Source: Bordetella parapertussis (GTDB lineage Bacteria > Pseudomonadota > Gammaproteobacteria > Burkholderiales > Burkholderiaceae_B). From it: DNA of 38,322 bases. Below are positions 23,162 through 32,122 of this stretch, one piece after another (position 1 is the first letter of the stretch; each line of letters opens with the position of its first letter). The notes below the pieces were generated by a model. That model saw only the letters and a program-made list of their open reading frames with translations, did no database searches and was not told the origin of the DNA. The stretch covers positions 1 through 38,322 of the forward strand of contig CAMEAW010000014.1 of NCBI GenBank assembly GCA_945911685.1. The letters are read 5' to 3'. The translations under genes were made by a program, and so were the position numbers.

Positions 23162-24541
23162 TTATCCACTTAGCGCTTTGAGTTTTTCTTGTGTATCGCG
23201 CTTGACGCCACTTAGTGCATTTTTAAGATTGAAATAAAAGCGTGAATTTTTTTCTACGATCCAGTTTTCGTAAATTTCTTTTTCGTAGATTTCTAAAGCG
23301 TCAGCGATCTCTTGGATTTGCTCTTTCGTTTCAGCCTTTGCAACGGCCTCGTCTAGTTCTCTTAGACTCAGAAACATATTGTTCATCAAAAATACACTTG
23401 GAAACAGACGGACAGAAGTCAGTACTGTATAAGCAGAGTAGACGACAAGAAAAAGCGACAACACATAGACCCAAATTTGGTCTACAACACTTGCTAACCA
23501 CAACGGAAAGTACGTGAACACTCCGGGCACACCCTGATCATAGAAGCGCTGTGCCACGGTGCTTAATGGAAAGCTTTGTTCGAGATTTTTGGGGAAATAA
23601 CCGGCTTTAGCAAAAAACGTGTCAGAGCGCGCGCCTATCTCTTTTGCCCCAATCAGATAGGCCCATTGAATCGCTGGGTGCATTCTTTTTTCTACTAGTA
23701 AAGTAGTGGTAGTTGCAAGAATGGTCGTATCTTCAGAGGGATAAATCGAGTCTAGTCTGATCGACCCTTTGGGCACCACAAGTTTTTGTAAAAATGGCAA
23801 ATGCTTTAAGTATGCATCCGCCAAGGGAAAATTCATAATCTTGATATCTTTGCCTTTCAGCAACTTTTGAACAGTTTGCGACTCATAATTGTCAACGATA
23901 AATGCCGCGTCGAGATTTCCTGCAAGCAATTGCTCAGCAGCGTCTTTATTAGGCAGTTCAAAGAAATTAGCAGTGTTGGGTATGCTGTTTTGATTAAGCG
24001 CGTACAACATCTTAAAGATTTTGTTTGTCGCGTTTTGCGCTGGCCCAATCGCAACTCTTTTGTTTGCAAAATATTCAAATGGATCATTGGTGCTAATCGT
24101 GTCGCCTTTGTAAAAAAACCAAAGCGGGGCATATTGAACGTTGCCGAGCGACACGAGTTCTGCATACTGCTTAGCCGAAACGATGCCAGAGGTTAAGAAG
24201 CTTGCATTGACTTCAGACGCATCACTCTCGAGGCCTTTTAAGCCATCCCCTAGGCCTGTGGTGGGTACAAGCTTTAATTGGATGGCGTTGCTCTGAAAAG
24301 TCTTTTGAAACGCCTCAGCCAGGTTTTTGTAAGAGGATCCTTCTTGACCTGTCGCAAGGTAGGCGGTGCTCGGGGGCAGCGGGTCGACATAGATCGTCAA
24401 GGCAATCAGCGCTGCAAGCGCGACAAAGCCTATTAACCCAAGAAACCGAATAATCTTGAACCACCCGCCTACTTCTTTAAAAAAGAATCTTTCAATATAG
24501 CGTCGGTGATATTGAAGAATAGTCGTGACGTTGTAGGCCAT
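23162..24541 (-). CDS. Membrane-anchored TAXI-family solute receptor
   Basis: A 459-aa protein with a TAXI-type (TRAP-associated extracytoplasmic) binding domain at about residues 60-330: YLATGQEGSSYKNLAEAF, then VPTTGLGDGLKGLE, AIGPAQNATNKIF and LLAGNLDAAFIV. A transmembrane helix near residues 30-52 anchors it, and a second (VYVLSLFLVVYSAYTVL) lies near 365, followed by a 75-residue helical cytoplasmic tail (LRELDEAVAKAETKEQIQEI). Ordinary TAXI receptors are soluble; this layout suggests a sensor or anchored receptor. No TRAP permease gene is nearby. It starts the minus-strand run. Confidence 0.8.
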   Translation of the reverse strand: MAYNVTTILQYHRRYIERFFFKEVGGWFKIIRFLGLIGFVALAALIALTIYVDPLPPSTAYLATGQEGSSYKNLAEAFQKTFQSNAIQLKLVPTTGLGDGLKGLESDASEVNASFLTSGIVSAKQYAELVSLGNVQYAPLWFFYKGDTISTNDPFEYFANKRVAIGPAQNATNKIFKMLYALNQNSIPNTANFFELPNKDAAEQLLAGNLDAAFIVDNYESQTVQKLLKGKDIKIMNFPLADAYLKHLPFLQKLVVPKGSIRLDSIYPSEDTTILATTTTLLVEKRMHPAIQWAYLIGAKEIGARSDTFFAKAGYFPKNLEQSFPLSTVAQRFYDQGVPGVFTYFPLWLASVVDQIWVYVLSLFLVVYSAYTVLTSVRLFPSVFLMNNMFLSLRELDEAVAKAETKEQIQEIADALEIYEKEIYENWIVEKNSRFYFNLKNALSGVKRDTQEKLKALSG

Positions 24542-24860
24542 TGGAGGCTCATAGTTGTATTAAGAGCAAGGCGTTCACGCTCTGACGATAACGGCTCGAC
24601 TACGTGAACACGGTAACAGTCTTTTGAGTGAACGTCGATGATTCGTTCATGCGACCCCTGATTCACTGATTTCAGACGCACCAGGCGCCAAAGGTTCAAA
24701 CCGTGATTTAAATCATGATTTTCATGCAAACGTTGGCATTTGCGCTAAGAGCCGCCTTGGCAGGAGGTAAGTCTGTTATAAATAGTCGCACGAATAGGTG
24801 TCATCTATTTGTTATAGCTCTTCAAATTTAAAAGCGAGCGGCAATGATCTTGATGACGAC
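24542..24860. other. Divergent intergenic region with a perfect palindrome
   Basis: 319 bp between divergent starts. TGATTTAAATCA (24704-24715) is a perfect 12-bp palindrome that could be an operator. A strong-looking AGGAGGT at 24769 has no suitable start codon after it. Otherwise nothing recognisable. Confidence 0.45.
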
Positions 24861-26600
24861 ATGAAGAAGAATTTCCTTCTTAGCATTTTTACGTTCATCG
24901 GATTTCTCTTTATATTTGAAGCGCTTGCCCAACCGCACGAGGTCGTTCTTCAAACACCTGCCGGTCAATTAAAAGGGCTCGCAAATACCCGCGAAAGTGT
25001 GAATGAATTTAAGGGTATCCGGTACGCAACGGCTGAGCGCTTTGCCCTACCAACTCCGACATCACCCTGGTCTAACGTTAAAGATGCCTCGAGGTTTGCG
25101 AGCAATTGCCCGCAGGCGGCGCGTTATAACCTGACCGAAGAAAGCTTGAATGAAGATTGTTTATATCTCAATGTTTCGGCGCCGTCTGACCTAAAGCCTA
25201 ACGAAAAGCTTCCCGTTTTTGTATGGATCCCAGGTGGAGCGTTTGTGGGTGGTGGTTCAAACTTATATCGACTCGACCGCTTAGCGCAGCGGGGGCGAAT
25301 GATTGTCGTGTCAATCAATTACCGCGTTGGGCTTTTTGGCTTCATGCCACACCCTGCGATGGACCCTGCCACGAATGGTAATTTAGGTTTAGAAGATCAG
25401 CGCGAAGCCCTACGATGGATTCAGAAGAATATCGCAGCCTTTGGCGGTGACGCGACAAACGTAACCGTTGCGGGTGAATCAGCAGGGGCCGGCTCTATTT
25501 GTCAGCATTTGGCGAGCCCCGAGGCAGTTCAGGGTTTATTTCACAAGGCCTTTTTAATTAGCGCGGGTTGTTTGCAAGAGCTACCAACCCTTGAGCAGGC
25601 ATTGGCCACGCCCATCTGGCAGTCGGTGGCGAGCAATGCCAAAGACCCACAGCGAGGCTACCGCTGTCCAACGCCCGGTGATACCAATTATTCGGCCACG
25701 GCATCCTTAACTTGTTTGAAAAAAATATCTGTCAAAGACTTACTTGAAGCGCAGACCTTTGAGGCCGGTAACCAAGTCTTGAGTTTCACGCCAGTGACGC
25801 ATAATCAAACTGTTCCGCGCTCATTCAAAGAAAGTGCGGTCAGTGGAAAAATCGTCACCGTACCCTTGATGATGGGCGGTGCGCAAAATGAGTTGCGCCT
25901 TTACGTTGCTTACGACTCTTTGGGCGACAACGGCACCCACACCCAATTTCCAGTGAACCTTGAAAATTTGACGCGCTTTTATCTACCCGCCTTTTATGGC
26001 AAAGATGATCGTGGCACCTATAAAAAAATGATTGAGCGCTATTTTGAAAGCGTCCAGAAGCCTAAAGACCTTAATGGCGCGACCCTCGGTTCGATGCTGT
26101 CTGACTTTAATCCCCACATTGGAATTAATAACTGCTTCTATTTACGTACTGCCAATCGCTTGAACGGGGTTACAAAAATGCCGCCCATCTATCAATTTGA
26201 ATTCGCAGATCCCAATGCGCTGGTGTTAGGCGTTGGTATTGCCAAGGGAAAGGCTCCTGGGTTTACGCTTGGCGCGGTTCACTCTTCAATTCTCAACTAC
26301 TTGTTTCCGCATTTGTCCAACACCGCTGCGACAGACGCCCCCGATTTGCCTAAAGCTTCAGAGCAGCTTGGCGATCAAATCATTTCTTATCTGGCATCTT
26401 TTATGCGGGGCAACCCACCGCAAGCCACGGGGCAACCTGAATGGCCAAGATATGACGGAACGCAGAGCAACCCAGCCTCAACAAAAGTGATGTTCTTTAC
26501 GCCCAACAATATCCATACGTATCAGGCGTATGGCGCGAATGAGATTGCTTCTAGAACGGGACATCAATGCGCCTTCTGGAACGAACTTTACCCAGACTGA
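24861..26600 (+). CDS. Secreted type-B carboxylesterase
   Basis: A 579-aa esterase when started at 24861, where a signal peptide begins (KKNFLLSIFTFIGFLFIFEALA); the longer frame adds 21 non-typical residues. Family blocks are in order: EFKGIRYATAERF, EDCLYLNVSAP, VFVWIPGGAFVGG, NYRVGLFGFMP, NLGLEDQREALRWIQKNIAA, nucleophile GESAGAGS (about S207), then LGAVHSSIL with the probable catalytic His. It hydrolyses carboxylic esters; the substrate is unknown. The oxyanion segment has Pro where His is usual (IPGG for IHGG). It begins a plus-strand run of envelope genes. Confidence 0.88.
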   Translation: MKKNFLLSIFTFIGFLFIFEALAQPHEVVLQTPAGQLKGLANTRESVNEFKGIRYATAERFALPTPTSPWSNVKDASRFASNCPQAARYNLTEESLNEDCLYLNVSAPSDLKPNEKLPVFVWIPGGAFVGGGSNLYRLDRLAQRGRMIVVSINYRVGLFGFMPHPAMDPATNGNLGLEDQREALRWIQKNIAAFGGDATNVTVAGESAGAGSICQHLASPEAVQGLFHKAFLISAGCLQELPTLEQALATPIWQSVASNAKDPQRGYRCPTPGDTNYSATASLTCLKKISVKDLLEAQTFEAGNQVLSFTPVTHNQTVPRSFKESAVSGKIVTVPLMMGGAQNELRLYVAYDSLGDNGTHTQFPVNLENLTRFYLPAFYGKDDRGTYKKMIERYFESVQKPKDLNGATLGSMLSDFNPHIGINNCFYLRTANRLNGVTKMPPIYQFEFADPNALVLGVGIAKGKAPGFTLGAVHSSILNYLFPHLSNTAATDAPDLPKASEQLGDQIISYLASFMRGNPPQATGQPEWPRYDGTQSNPASTKVMFFTPNNIHTYQAYGANEIASRTGHQCAFWNELYPD

Positions 26601-26633
26601 TGCTCAATCTTTTATTGAAGCAAGGTAAATAAA

Positions 26634-27899
26634 ATGATGGCATTGCGTCGGATCATTCTGATCGGAATGTTGAGCTTAATGGGCGGCTGTACCACCATTA
26701 ATTCTACAAGCTTTAACAATATGTCTTCGGCGTATCGGGATGCCGTTGAGGGCTACAGTAACGACAATATTCTCTTGAATATTGTACGCGCATCAAAAAA
26801 TATGCCGATGAGTTTTCTTGATATACCGTCTGTCATTGGAACAGGAAATGTCACGACAGACGCCGGCTTAACCACCGCTCAAACGTCTGTGGGTGCAGCA
26901 GCGGTAAGCTCTACGACCGGGGGATCACTCGGTGTATCGGTCAATAATGGATTTACTTTTACCCAAGCCTCCTTGGATAACGCGCAGTTTTTGCAGTCTT
27001 TTCTGAAAGAGATACCGCTAGGCGTGCTGGGGCTTAAGGGGACAGAGAGACTTTTACCAAGAGCAGTTACGTACACGCTCTTGCTTGAAGGGATTGAGCT
27101 GCGCAGCAATAACACGCTGGTCCAACGATTTAACAATGATCCTGTAGATCCGAATTATGAACACTTTCAGCAGCTTCTGTCTTTACTAATTGAGTCGGGC
27201 CTAACCGTTGAGAATGCACCGATTAAAACTCCGATCGGCCCACCGCTTGAGAAAGCCGTACTCACAAAATCGTTAGAAGCGCTCGGGCCTACAACCATTG
27301 ATCATCTTGCCAAGGGCGTACTCTCTTTAGACAAGACATTTGTCAACGGTAACGAGGCCTATCAACTCATGCGAATTGAAATGAAGCCACGTGTTTGCGT
27401 CAATCAATTCAGAGCCGAAGAGTTGATGGGAAATTTGCTTAGCAAATCCTCTTATTGCCAAGATTCGCCTCGGCACAAAAAATCTGATCAATATTACACA
27501 CAGATCATTCAAGCATTTAAATCTTCATACGTTGGTGTGAAAAACATGGAGCTCGTGATTGGCATACGTTCACCAGGTAATGTATTTGATTTTTTAGGCT
27601 CGGTTCTGAATACGCAGTTTGAAGGTGATGGCTCGAAGATGGTGATGATCCATCCAACAAAGTCTGTACTTGATAGTTACAACGATCGTTACAAAAAATC
27701 GCACGCGCTCTTCAAAGTCTATCGGGATACAAAAATCCTCAGGCCTGCCGCCACAGTGATCTACAAGGGTGTGACTTACGACATTGCGGATGACGACGAT
27801 TCATACACGAAAGAAGTGATCGAATTCATGTCAACACTCGTCACAATCGCAAAAATACCGGGCGCAATTCCGGCGACACCCGCAGTCGTCGTCAGGTAG
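26634..27899 (+). CDS. Outer-membrane-type lipoprotein, hypothetical
   Basis: A 421-aa lipoprotein: signal MMALRRIILIGMLSLMGGC with the lipobox LMGGC, then TTINSTSFNNMSSAYRDAVE. A Ser/Thr/Gly-rich low-complexity stretch lies at residues 65-110, and the rest is mixed alpha/beta with two Cys (VCVNQF, SYCQDS). The sequence pattern recurs in secreted betaproteobacterial proteins I cannot name. AAGG lies 9 nt before the ATG; the second ATG (26637) is an equal alternative. It follows the esterase by 33 nt and may be co-transcribed. Confidence 0.75.
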   Translation: MMALRRIILIGMLSLMGGCTTINSTSFNNMSSAYRDAVEGYSNDNILLNIVRASKNMPMSFLDIPSVIGTGNVTTDAGLTTAQTSVGAAAVSSTTGGSLGVSVNNGFTFTQASLDNAQFLQSFLKEIPLGVLGLKGTERLLPRAVTYTLLLEGIELRSNNTLVQRFNNDPVDPNYEHFQQLLSLLIESGLTVENAPIKTPIGPPLEKAVLTKSLEALGPTTIDHLAKGVLSLDKTFVNGNEAYQLMRIEMKPRVCVNQFRAEELMGNLLSKSSYCQDSPRHKKSDQYYTQIIQAFKSSYVGVKNMELVIGIRSPGNVFDFLGSVLNTQFEGDGSKMVMIHPTKSVLDSYNDRYKKSHALFKVYRDTKILRPAATVIYKGVTYDIADDDDSYTKEVIEFMSTLVTIAKIPGAIPATPAVVVR

Positions 27900-27964
27900 T
27901 TCATCGGCTATTTTTGTAAAGTATTATCAGCAGATGACATATTTGTCGAACCTTCTGGGGCCCT

Positions 27965-28084
27965 TTTCATTCGTGGGTCTTTGTACTCTTTGCTGTTTTC
28001 TATATGGACGAGCCGTTTAAAGCCCACTATATCGGAGCAGGCTTGTGCTTGTTAGGGGCGGTGTACTTTATGTTTCGAAATTGA
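27965..28084 (+). pseudogene. C-terminal relic of a DUF486-type small membrane protein
   Basis: A stretch of 39 codons ends in TGA: HSWVFVLFAVFYMDEPFKAH then YIGAGLCLLGAVYFMFRN. This is the last two helices of a DUF486 (small drug/metabolite-transporter-like) protein. There is no start and the N-terminal two-thirds are missing. It ends 25 bp before the next gene. Confidence 0.7.
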
Positions 28085-28109
28085 GTATTGATTACAGGAA
28101 CACTGTCTA

Positions 28110-29069
28110 ATGATGCAGACCTTGGCCTTGCGACGCATACGTTATGGGGTTTTGGCTTCAGTTTGTGCGTTATTAACGGGTTGCGCGAGCGTACCCCTAG
28201 CGACGGCTGACATTGACTATTTTCAACCTCCCATCGTTGCCACGGTCGCACCTGAGCGGCCCATTACAAAGTACAGCCTCTACAACAACACCGTTAAAGT
28301 CAAGCTGGCGCCCATGCGCCCGATCATCCCGACCTATAACAACAAAGGCAATTTGTTAGCGAGTTGGACCCCGCACCCGCAAGGGGTTGCAAACAGGCCC
28401 ACTTTCGTCATTGTGCATGGTGGACACGGTCTGACACCCGGCGACTTTGCGACCGCGGTTTGGGCACGGGATCAGCTGGGCGCCAACACACTTGTGTTGG
28501 ATAGCTACTGGAGCAGAGGCCAAAATGAAAACTGGGTGACGTACACGCGACTTGGTGCAAATGCCAGAACCTTAGATGCCATCGCTGCTGGCAAATGGTT
28601 GTTGAGTCAGGGTGTAGACCCGAAACAATTATTCTTGATGGGTGGCAGTCAAGGCGGCTGGACCGTGCTACGCACCTTTACGGACGAACCCTTCATCGTT
28701 GAACAGGCTCGCGGTTTATATCGCGCAGGTTTTAGTCTGTATCCCGTATGCAATAGCAAGGGATGGCGCGATGATCCGATGCTTGGCCCGTACTGGGGAC
28801 CCGTTCTAGTATTTACTGCGGGCAAAGATACTGCAACTCCGCCTGAACGCTGCCCGACGCGCGTCTTTAAAGACGCAACGGCTTGGACACACTACCCAAC
28901 CGCTACGCACGGCTGGGACACCTCAAACCGTGGTGCCCACACCCCCTCTGTTGATGGTGAGTGCGGCAAAGCGTTAAACGTTTTCAATCAATTTGCTGTC
29001 TGCCGCTCAGATACGGCAACTAACGACATGCATACAAAAATCAAAACATTCATTGATGGGCTCAAGTAA
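28110..29069 (+). CDS. Lipoprotein alpha/beta hydrolase, dienelactone-hydrolase-like
   Basis: A 319-aa protein with a lipoprotein signal (LASVCALLTGCASV, lipobox LTGC) and a complete hydrolase triad in a dienelactone-hydrolase-like layout: FVIVHGGHGLTPGD (oxyanion region), nucleophile GGSQGGWT (about S186), acid in FTAGKDTATPP and His in PTATHGWD. It would act on esters or amides outside the cytoplasm; the substrate is unknown. AGGA is 10 nt before the ATG. With the esterase upstream it makes two envelope hydrolases in one run. Confidence 0.85.
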   Translation: MMQTLALRRIRYGVLASVCALLTGCASVPLATADIDYFQPPIVATVAPERPITKYSLYNNTVKVKLAPMRPIIPTYNNKGNLLASWTPHPQGVANRPTFVIVHGGHGLTPGDFATAVWARDQLGANTLVLDSYWSRGQNENWVTYTRLGANARTLDAIAAGKWLLSQGVDPKQLFLMGGSQGGWTVLRTFTDEPFIVEQARGLYRAGFSLYPVCNSKGWRDDPMLGPYWGPVLVFTAGKDTATPPERCPTRVFKDATAWTHYPTATHGWDTSNRGAHTPSVDGECGKALNVFNQFAVCRSDTATNDMHTKIKTFIDGLK

Positions 29070-29375
29070 GCCGTGCTGCGCACTGACTTGATCTGTATCA
29101 ATACAAGCTCCCTGCTTCCAGAGAGCTTGTAAAGCTCAAAAAAAGTAGAGTACTCTTAGTCACTCTTCTGCTTCCAGGACGGCTCAAAGTCCTTCACTCG
29201 CTCGAGCATCACGCAGACCGAGTCATTTAAGCGGTAGCACTCTTGCAGCCGCGCAACAAAGTAACGGTACCTCTTCTTGCACTGTCACCAACAGCTAGCA
29301 AGCCATTCATCAGTTGCCTTCACGTGCATGTTTTATGTGCGTATAAGGTGCTGTTTCGTCCTACCTATGATCATC
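29070..29375. other. Intergenic region with a hairpin and an open minus-strand stretch
   Basis: ACAAGCTC (29103-29110) and GAGCTTGT (29123-29130) form an 8-bp stem after the hydrolase gene, without a T-tract on the plus strand. On the minus strand 42 codons before TAA (29158-29156) read as plausible protein with three Cys (ECYRLNDSVCVMLERVKDFE), but the frame is preceded by TGA (29287-29285) and only then by ATG at 29329. Confidence 0.35.
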
Positions 29376-30236
29376 ATGAAAAAACTATCTCTTTTGCTCT
29401 TACCGCTCGCGCTCTGCGCGCCAACGATAGCAGCGGCTCAAAGCCTAGTCCCCAACAGTGCGTTCTACTTGGGTATTGGCGCGAGCTTGAACTCTACGAG
29501 CTTTAATAATCAGAGCCTCGAGGCAACCGGTCTGTCTGATGCCTATAACAAAACTACCGGTGCGTACATGTCATCGGGCAATGCAGGAGGGCCACCTGTC
29601 AATCTCAACATGCCATCGCAAACTGGCGTTGCACCGACGCTTCAAGCGGGTTATTTCAAGCACTTTCAAGAGTCAAAGTGGCTTTGGGGCGCAAAGTTTT
29701 CGTATAACGGTTTAGATCTCAGTTCAAAGACTGAAAACTTTTTGATCCCACAATACGGTTCATACGGTTCAACACCCTTTACCGGCAATGCCACTGTGCG
29801 CACTTTCAAAACTAATGTTTCGCATCAGTTAGCACTGATGCCTTTCATCGGTCACTCGTTTGATAAAAGCTTTGTCTACGCAGGCGCAGGCCCCACGCTT
29901 ACGCAGGTCAACACTAACATTGACAACTTAGTCGGCTTTGCCGACATCAAAGGCAACCGCACCGACATCTCTGGCACCCCACAAAACTTCTCAAGCTCTA
30001 AGTGGGTTGTGGGCGGTGCGCTCACAGTCGGTGCAACATACTTTTTAGACTCATCGTGGTTTATCGACCTGAACTACAACTTGGCAATGACGCCCAATCA
30101 AACTGCAAACTACTCGTCGACCTTTAACAATACTAACGGCAATACCAACGTGAATTACTCTGGCTCGTTGATCGGTAGCTCATCTGCTAAAACGACGACT
30201 CAGACAATTAGCCTTTCAATTAACAAAGCGTTTTAA
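29376..30236 (+). CDS. Outer-membrane beta-barrel protein
   Basis: A 286-aa protein with a signal peptide (MKKLSLLLLPLALCAPTIAAA); the ATG at 29376 is preferred to the frame start at 29277. Alternating hydrophobic strands (FYLGIGASLNSTSF, LQAGYFKHFQ, WLWGAKFSYNGLDL, FVYAGAGPTLTQV, VVGGALTVGATYFL, WFIDLNYNLAM) fit an 8- to 10-strand opacity/OmpW-like barrel. The last residue is Phe (SLSINKAF), the signal used by the barrel-assembly machinery. Ser/Asn/Thr-rich loops are long. No substrate known. Confidence 0.85.
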   Translation: MKKLSLLLLPLALCAPTIAAAQSLVPNSAFYLGIGASLNSTSFNNQSLEATGLSDAYNKTTGAYMSSGNAGGPPVNLNMPSQTGVAPTLQAGYFKHFQESKWLWGAKFSYNGLDLSSKTENFLIPQYGSYGSTPFTGNATVRTFKTNVSHQLALMPFIGHSFDKSFVYAGAGPTLTQVNTNIDNLVGFADIKGNRTDISGTPQNFSSSKWVVGGALTVGATYFLDSSWFIDLNYNLAMTPNQTANYSSTFNNTNGNTNVNYSGSLIGSSSAKTTTQTISLSINKAF

Positions 30237-30270
30237 CGACAGTCGCGGAACCCTCCGCGCTCATACAGAC

Positions 30271-30327
30271 AAGGCCTGACAGGCGGATCAAGACGCACGA
30301 GTCTTGATCCCGCCGACCAGACGCCTT
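30271..30327. terminator. Large hairpin between convergent genes
   Basis: GATCAAGAC/GTCTTGATC (core 30286-30309) extended by GGCG/CGCC, with an outer AAGGC/GCCTT stem. It sits between the barrel gene (plus) and the DUF1330 gene (minus). No T-tract, so it could be a bidirectional or factor-assisted terminator. Confidence 0.55.
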
Positions 30328-30353
30328 GAACTCGCCATTCAGCCGCCTCAGAG

Positions 30354-30707
30354 TTAGTCACCCTCGACAATATAGACACTAATAGCGACATACTTCGCAG
30401 CGATCAGTTTGAGTTCTTGATACGCTTGCGATGCATAAAAAGACGCCGCTTTTTCATAACTTGAAAATTTAACGATCGTGATGCGATCGATTTTCTCATG
30501 CGTCTCAATGATCGCTTGGCTTCTGCCACCCGCCACGATTATTTCAGCGCCCGCATCTATCAACAAAGACTGAATTTTTGGAAGCAGCACCGCGTCATAA
30601 CCGACTTTATCAAGGTAGCGTATTTCGGCAACGCTGTACGCCGGCTTTGTTTGAGCAAATGCCGAGAAGGCGCTACACAATAGCAAAGTCGTGATCAGTT
30701 TTTTCAT
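30354..30707 (-). CDS. Secreted DUF1330-family protein
   Basis: A 117-aa protein with a signal peptide (MKKLITTLLLCSAFSAFA) and a DUF1330-type ferredoxin-like core: YSVAEIRYLDKVGYDAVLLPK, GAEIIVAGGRSQAIIE, DRITIVKFSSYEKAASFYAS and a final YIVEGD. Cytoplasmic members are common; a periplasmic form is a known variant. Function unproven. GGTG precedes the ATG by 9 nt. Confidence 0.82.
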   Translation of the reverse strand: MKKLITTLLLCSAFSAFAQTKPAYSVAEIRYLDKVGYDAVLLPKIQSLLIDAGAEIIVAGGRSQAIIETHEKIDRITIVKFSSYEKAASFYASQAYQELKLIAAKYVAISVYIVEGD

Positions 30708-30779
30708 TATGTTTCACCAAAAGAGAATTAGCCCTACGCTAATAAAAGCTATTGCCGCACCCAGCCAGGCACCCACGCA

Positions 30780-30980
30780 CTATTTTGACCTAATGTACAA
30801 GGCGCCGTTGTCGTTATATCCATCGATACCAGCGCACTTGCTACCGTACGCATCGCAAATCACCACCTTAGTCGGACGGTTTTGCGCATGCGCGTCGGTG
30901 ATGATTTTTTCGCCTGCAATGATCGCTAAGGCCAAAGCAATCACTGTGAGGATCACTTTTGTATACAAATCAGGTTTCAT
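30780..30980 (-). CDS. Small membrane-anchored hypothetical protein
   Basis: A 66-aa protein: cytoplasmic MKPDLYTK, one hydrophobic helix or uncleaved signal (VILTVIALALAIIAG), then a short tail with two Cys (VVICDAYGSKCAGID) that could pair. AGAGAG lies 6 nt before the ATG. It resembles short proteins annotated widely in Burkholderiales without known function (recall only). Confidence 0.65.
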   Translation of the reverse strand: MKPDLYTKVILTVIALALAIIAGEKIITDAHAQNRPTKVVICDAYGSKCAGIDGYNDNGALYIRSK

Positions 30981-31031
30981 ATTTTCTCTCTGCTTAGGGT
31001 CAGCTAGTGCTCAACACATTGACGTCCGTCG

Positions 31032-32033
31032 TTAGTCAATTTTTGCGCCCGAAAACTCAACAACCTCGCCCCACTTTACGATCTCTGATTTCATATAGTC
31101 GGTTAACTGCTGAGGTGTTCCACCCATGATGGTGTAGCCTAGATTCGTCATTCTTTCGCGAAGGGCCGGCTTGGTCAGTACCGTATTCACCGTTTGATTC
31201 ACTTTTTTCACAACTTCGGACGAAGTCCCTTTTGGTGCCAAAAAGGCAAACCAAGTTGTGGATTCAAGCTCTGGAAACCCTAGCTCTTTTGTACTGGGGA
31301 CATCAGGCAACACGCTTGTGCGCGAGTCAGCCATAATCGCGAGCGCGCGCAAGCGGCCGTCTTTAACGAGGCTGGCAATCGCCATCGTGCCCGGAAACAC
31401 CGCCTGTAAGTCGCCGCCAATTAAATCTTTGTTCACAGCGGCAGGGCTGGTGTAGGGCACATGCACCATCTGTACGCCCGTTACCTTTTTATACAGCTCG
31501 GCGGCAAGGTGCCAAGAACTACCGCTACCGGTTGAACCAAAATTTAATTTGCCAGGATTTTTCTTGGCGTACTCAGTCAAATCGTTCAGTGACTTGATTG
31601 GCAATTTTGCATCGACTGCGATGACATTTGGAATCGAGCCGATCAATACAATGGGTTCGAAGTCATTGATCGGATGAAAGGGCTTTGCTTTATACATCGT
31701 GACAGCAGAGATCAAGGTGCCAGGCCACGAAAACAAAAGGGTATAGCCATCGGGTTCAGCCTTCGCTGCGTGCGAGGCACCCACATTGCCGTTTGCGCCA
31801 GGGCGATTCTCAACAATAAACGTCCCACCTAAGGCACCACCTAACTCTTCAGCCATCAAACGGGCCAAGGGATCAGAGCTGCCCCCGGGCGCCGAGGGAA
31901 CAATCACTTTAACGGGGCGCGCGGTTGGCCAACTTTGCGCCAGGCTGCTTGAGTGAGCCCCCACCAAGAATGCCGTCAACAGAACGGCCTTAGCGACATA
32001 CGATCGTGACGGCATGCTTCCTTTAGTACTCAT
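31032..32033 (-). CDS. Bug/TctC-type periplasmic solute receptor
   Basis: A 333-aa tripartite-tricarboxylate-type binding protein. The ATG at 32033 has AAGGGGA upstream and begins a signal peptide ending SSLAQ; the frame to 32102 is not needed. Family blocks: PVKVIVPSAPGGSSDPLARL, VENRPGANGNVGASHAAKAE, DGYTLLFSWPGT, FGSTGSGSSWHLAAELYKK, VHVPYTSPAAVNKDLIGGDL, LPDVPSTKELGFPELES. These bind carboxylates or similar ligands. No tctA/tctB permease is in the window. It is the last gene of the run 33724-31032. Confidence 0.92.
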   Translation of the reverse strand: MSTKGSMPSRSYVAKAVLLTAFLVGAHSSSLAQSWPTARPVKVIVPSAPGGSSDPLARLMAEELGGALGGTFIVENRPGANGNVGASHAAKAEPDGYTLLFSWPGTLISAVTMYKAKPFHPINDFEPIVLIGSIPNVIAVDAKLPIKSLNDLTEYAKKNPGKLNFGSTGSGSSWHLAAELYKKVTGVQMVHVPYTSPAAVNKDLIGGDLQAVFPGTMAIASLVKDGRLRALAIMADSRTSVLPDVPSTKELGFPELESTTWFAFLAPKGTSSEVVKKVNQTVNTVLTKPALRERMTNLGYTIMGGTPQQLTDYMKSEIVKWGEVVEFSGAKID

Positions 32034-32122
32034 GTTGTCCCCTTTGAGTTTGTTTTGAACAGACAAAGATTTTTTTTGAAATTTTGAATTGTTATTGCAC
32101 ATGAACTGTTATTACGATTGCG

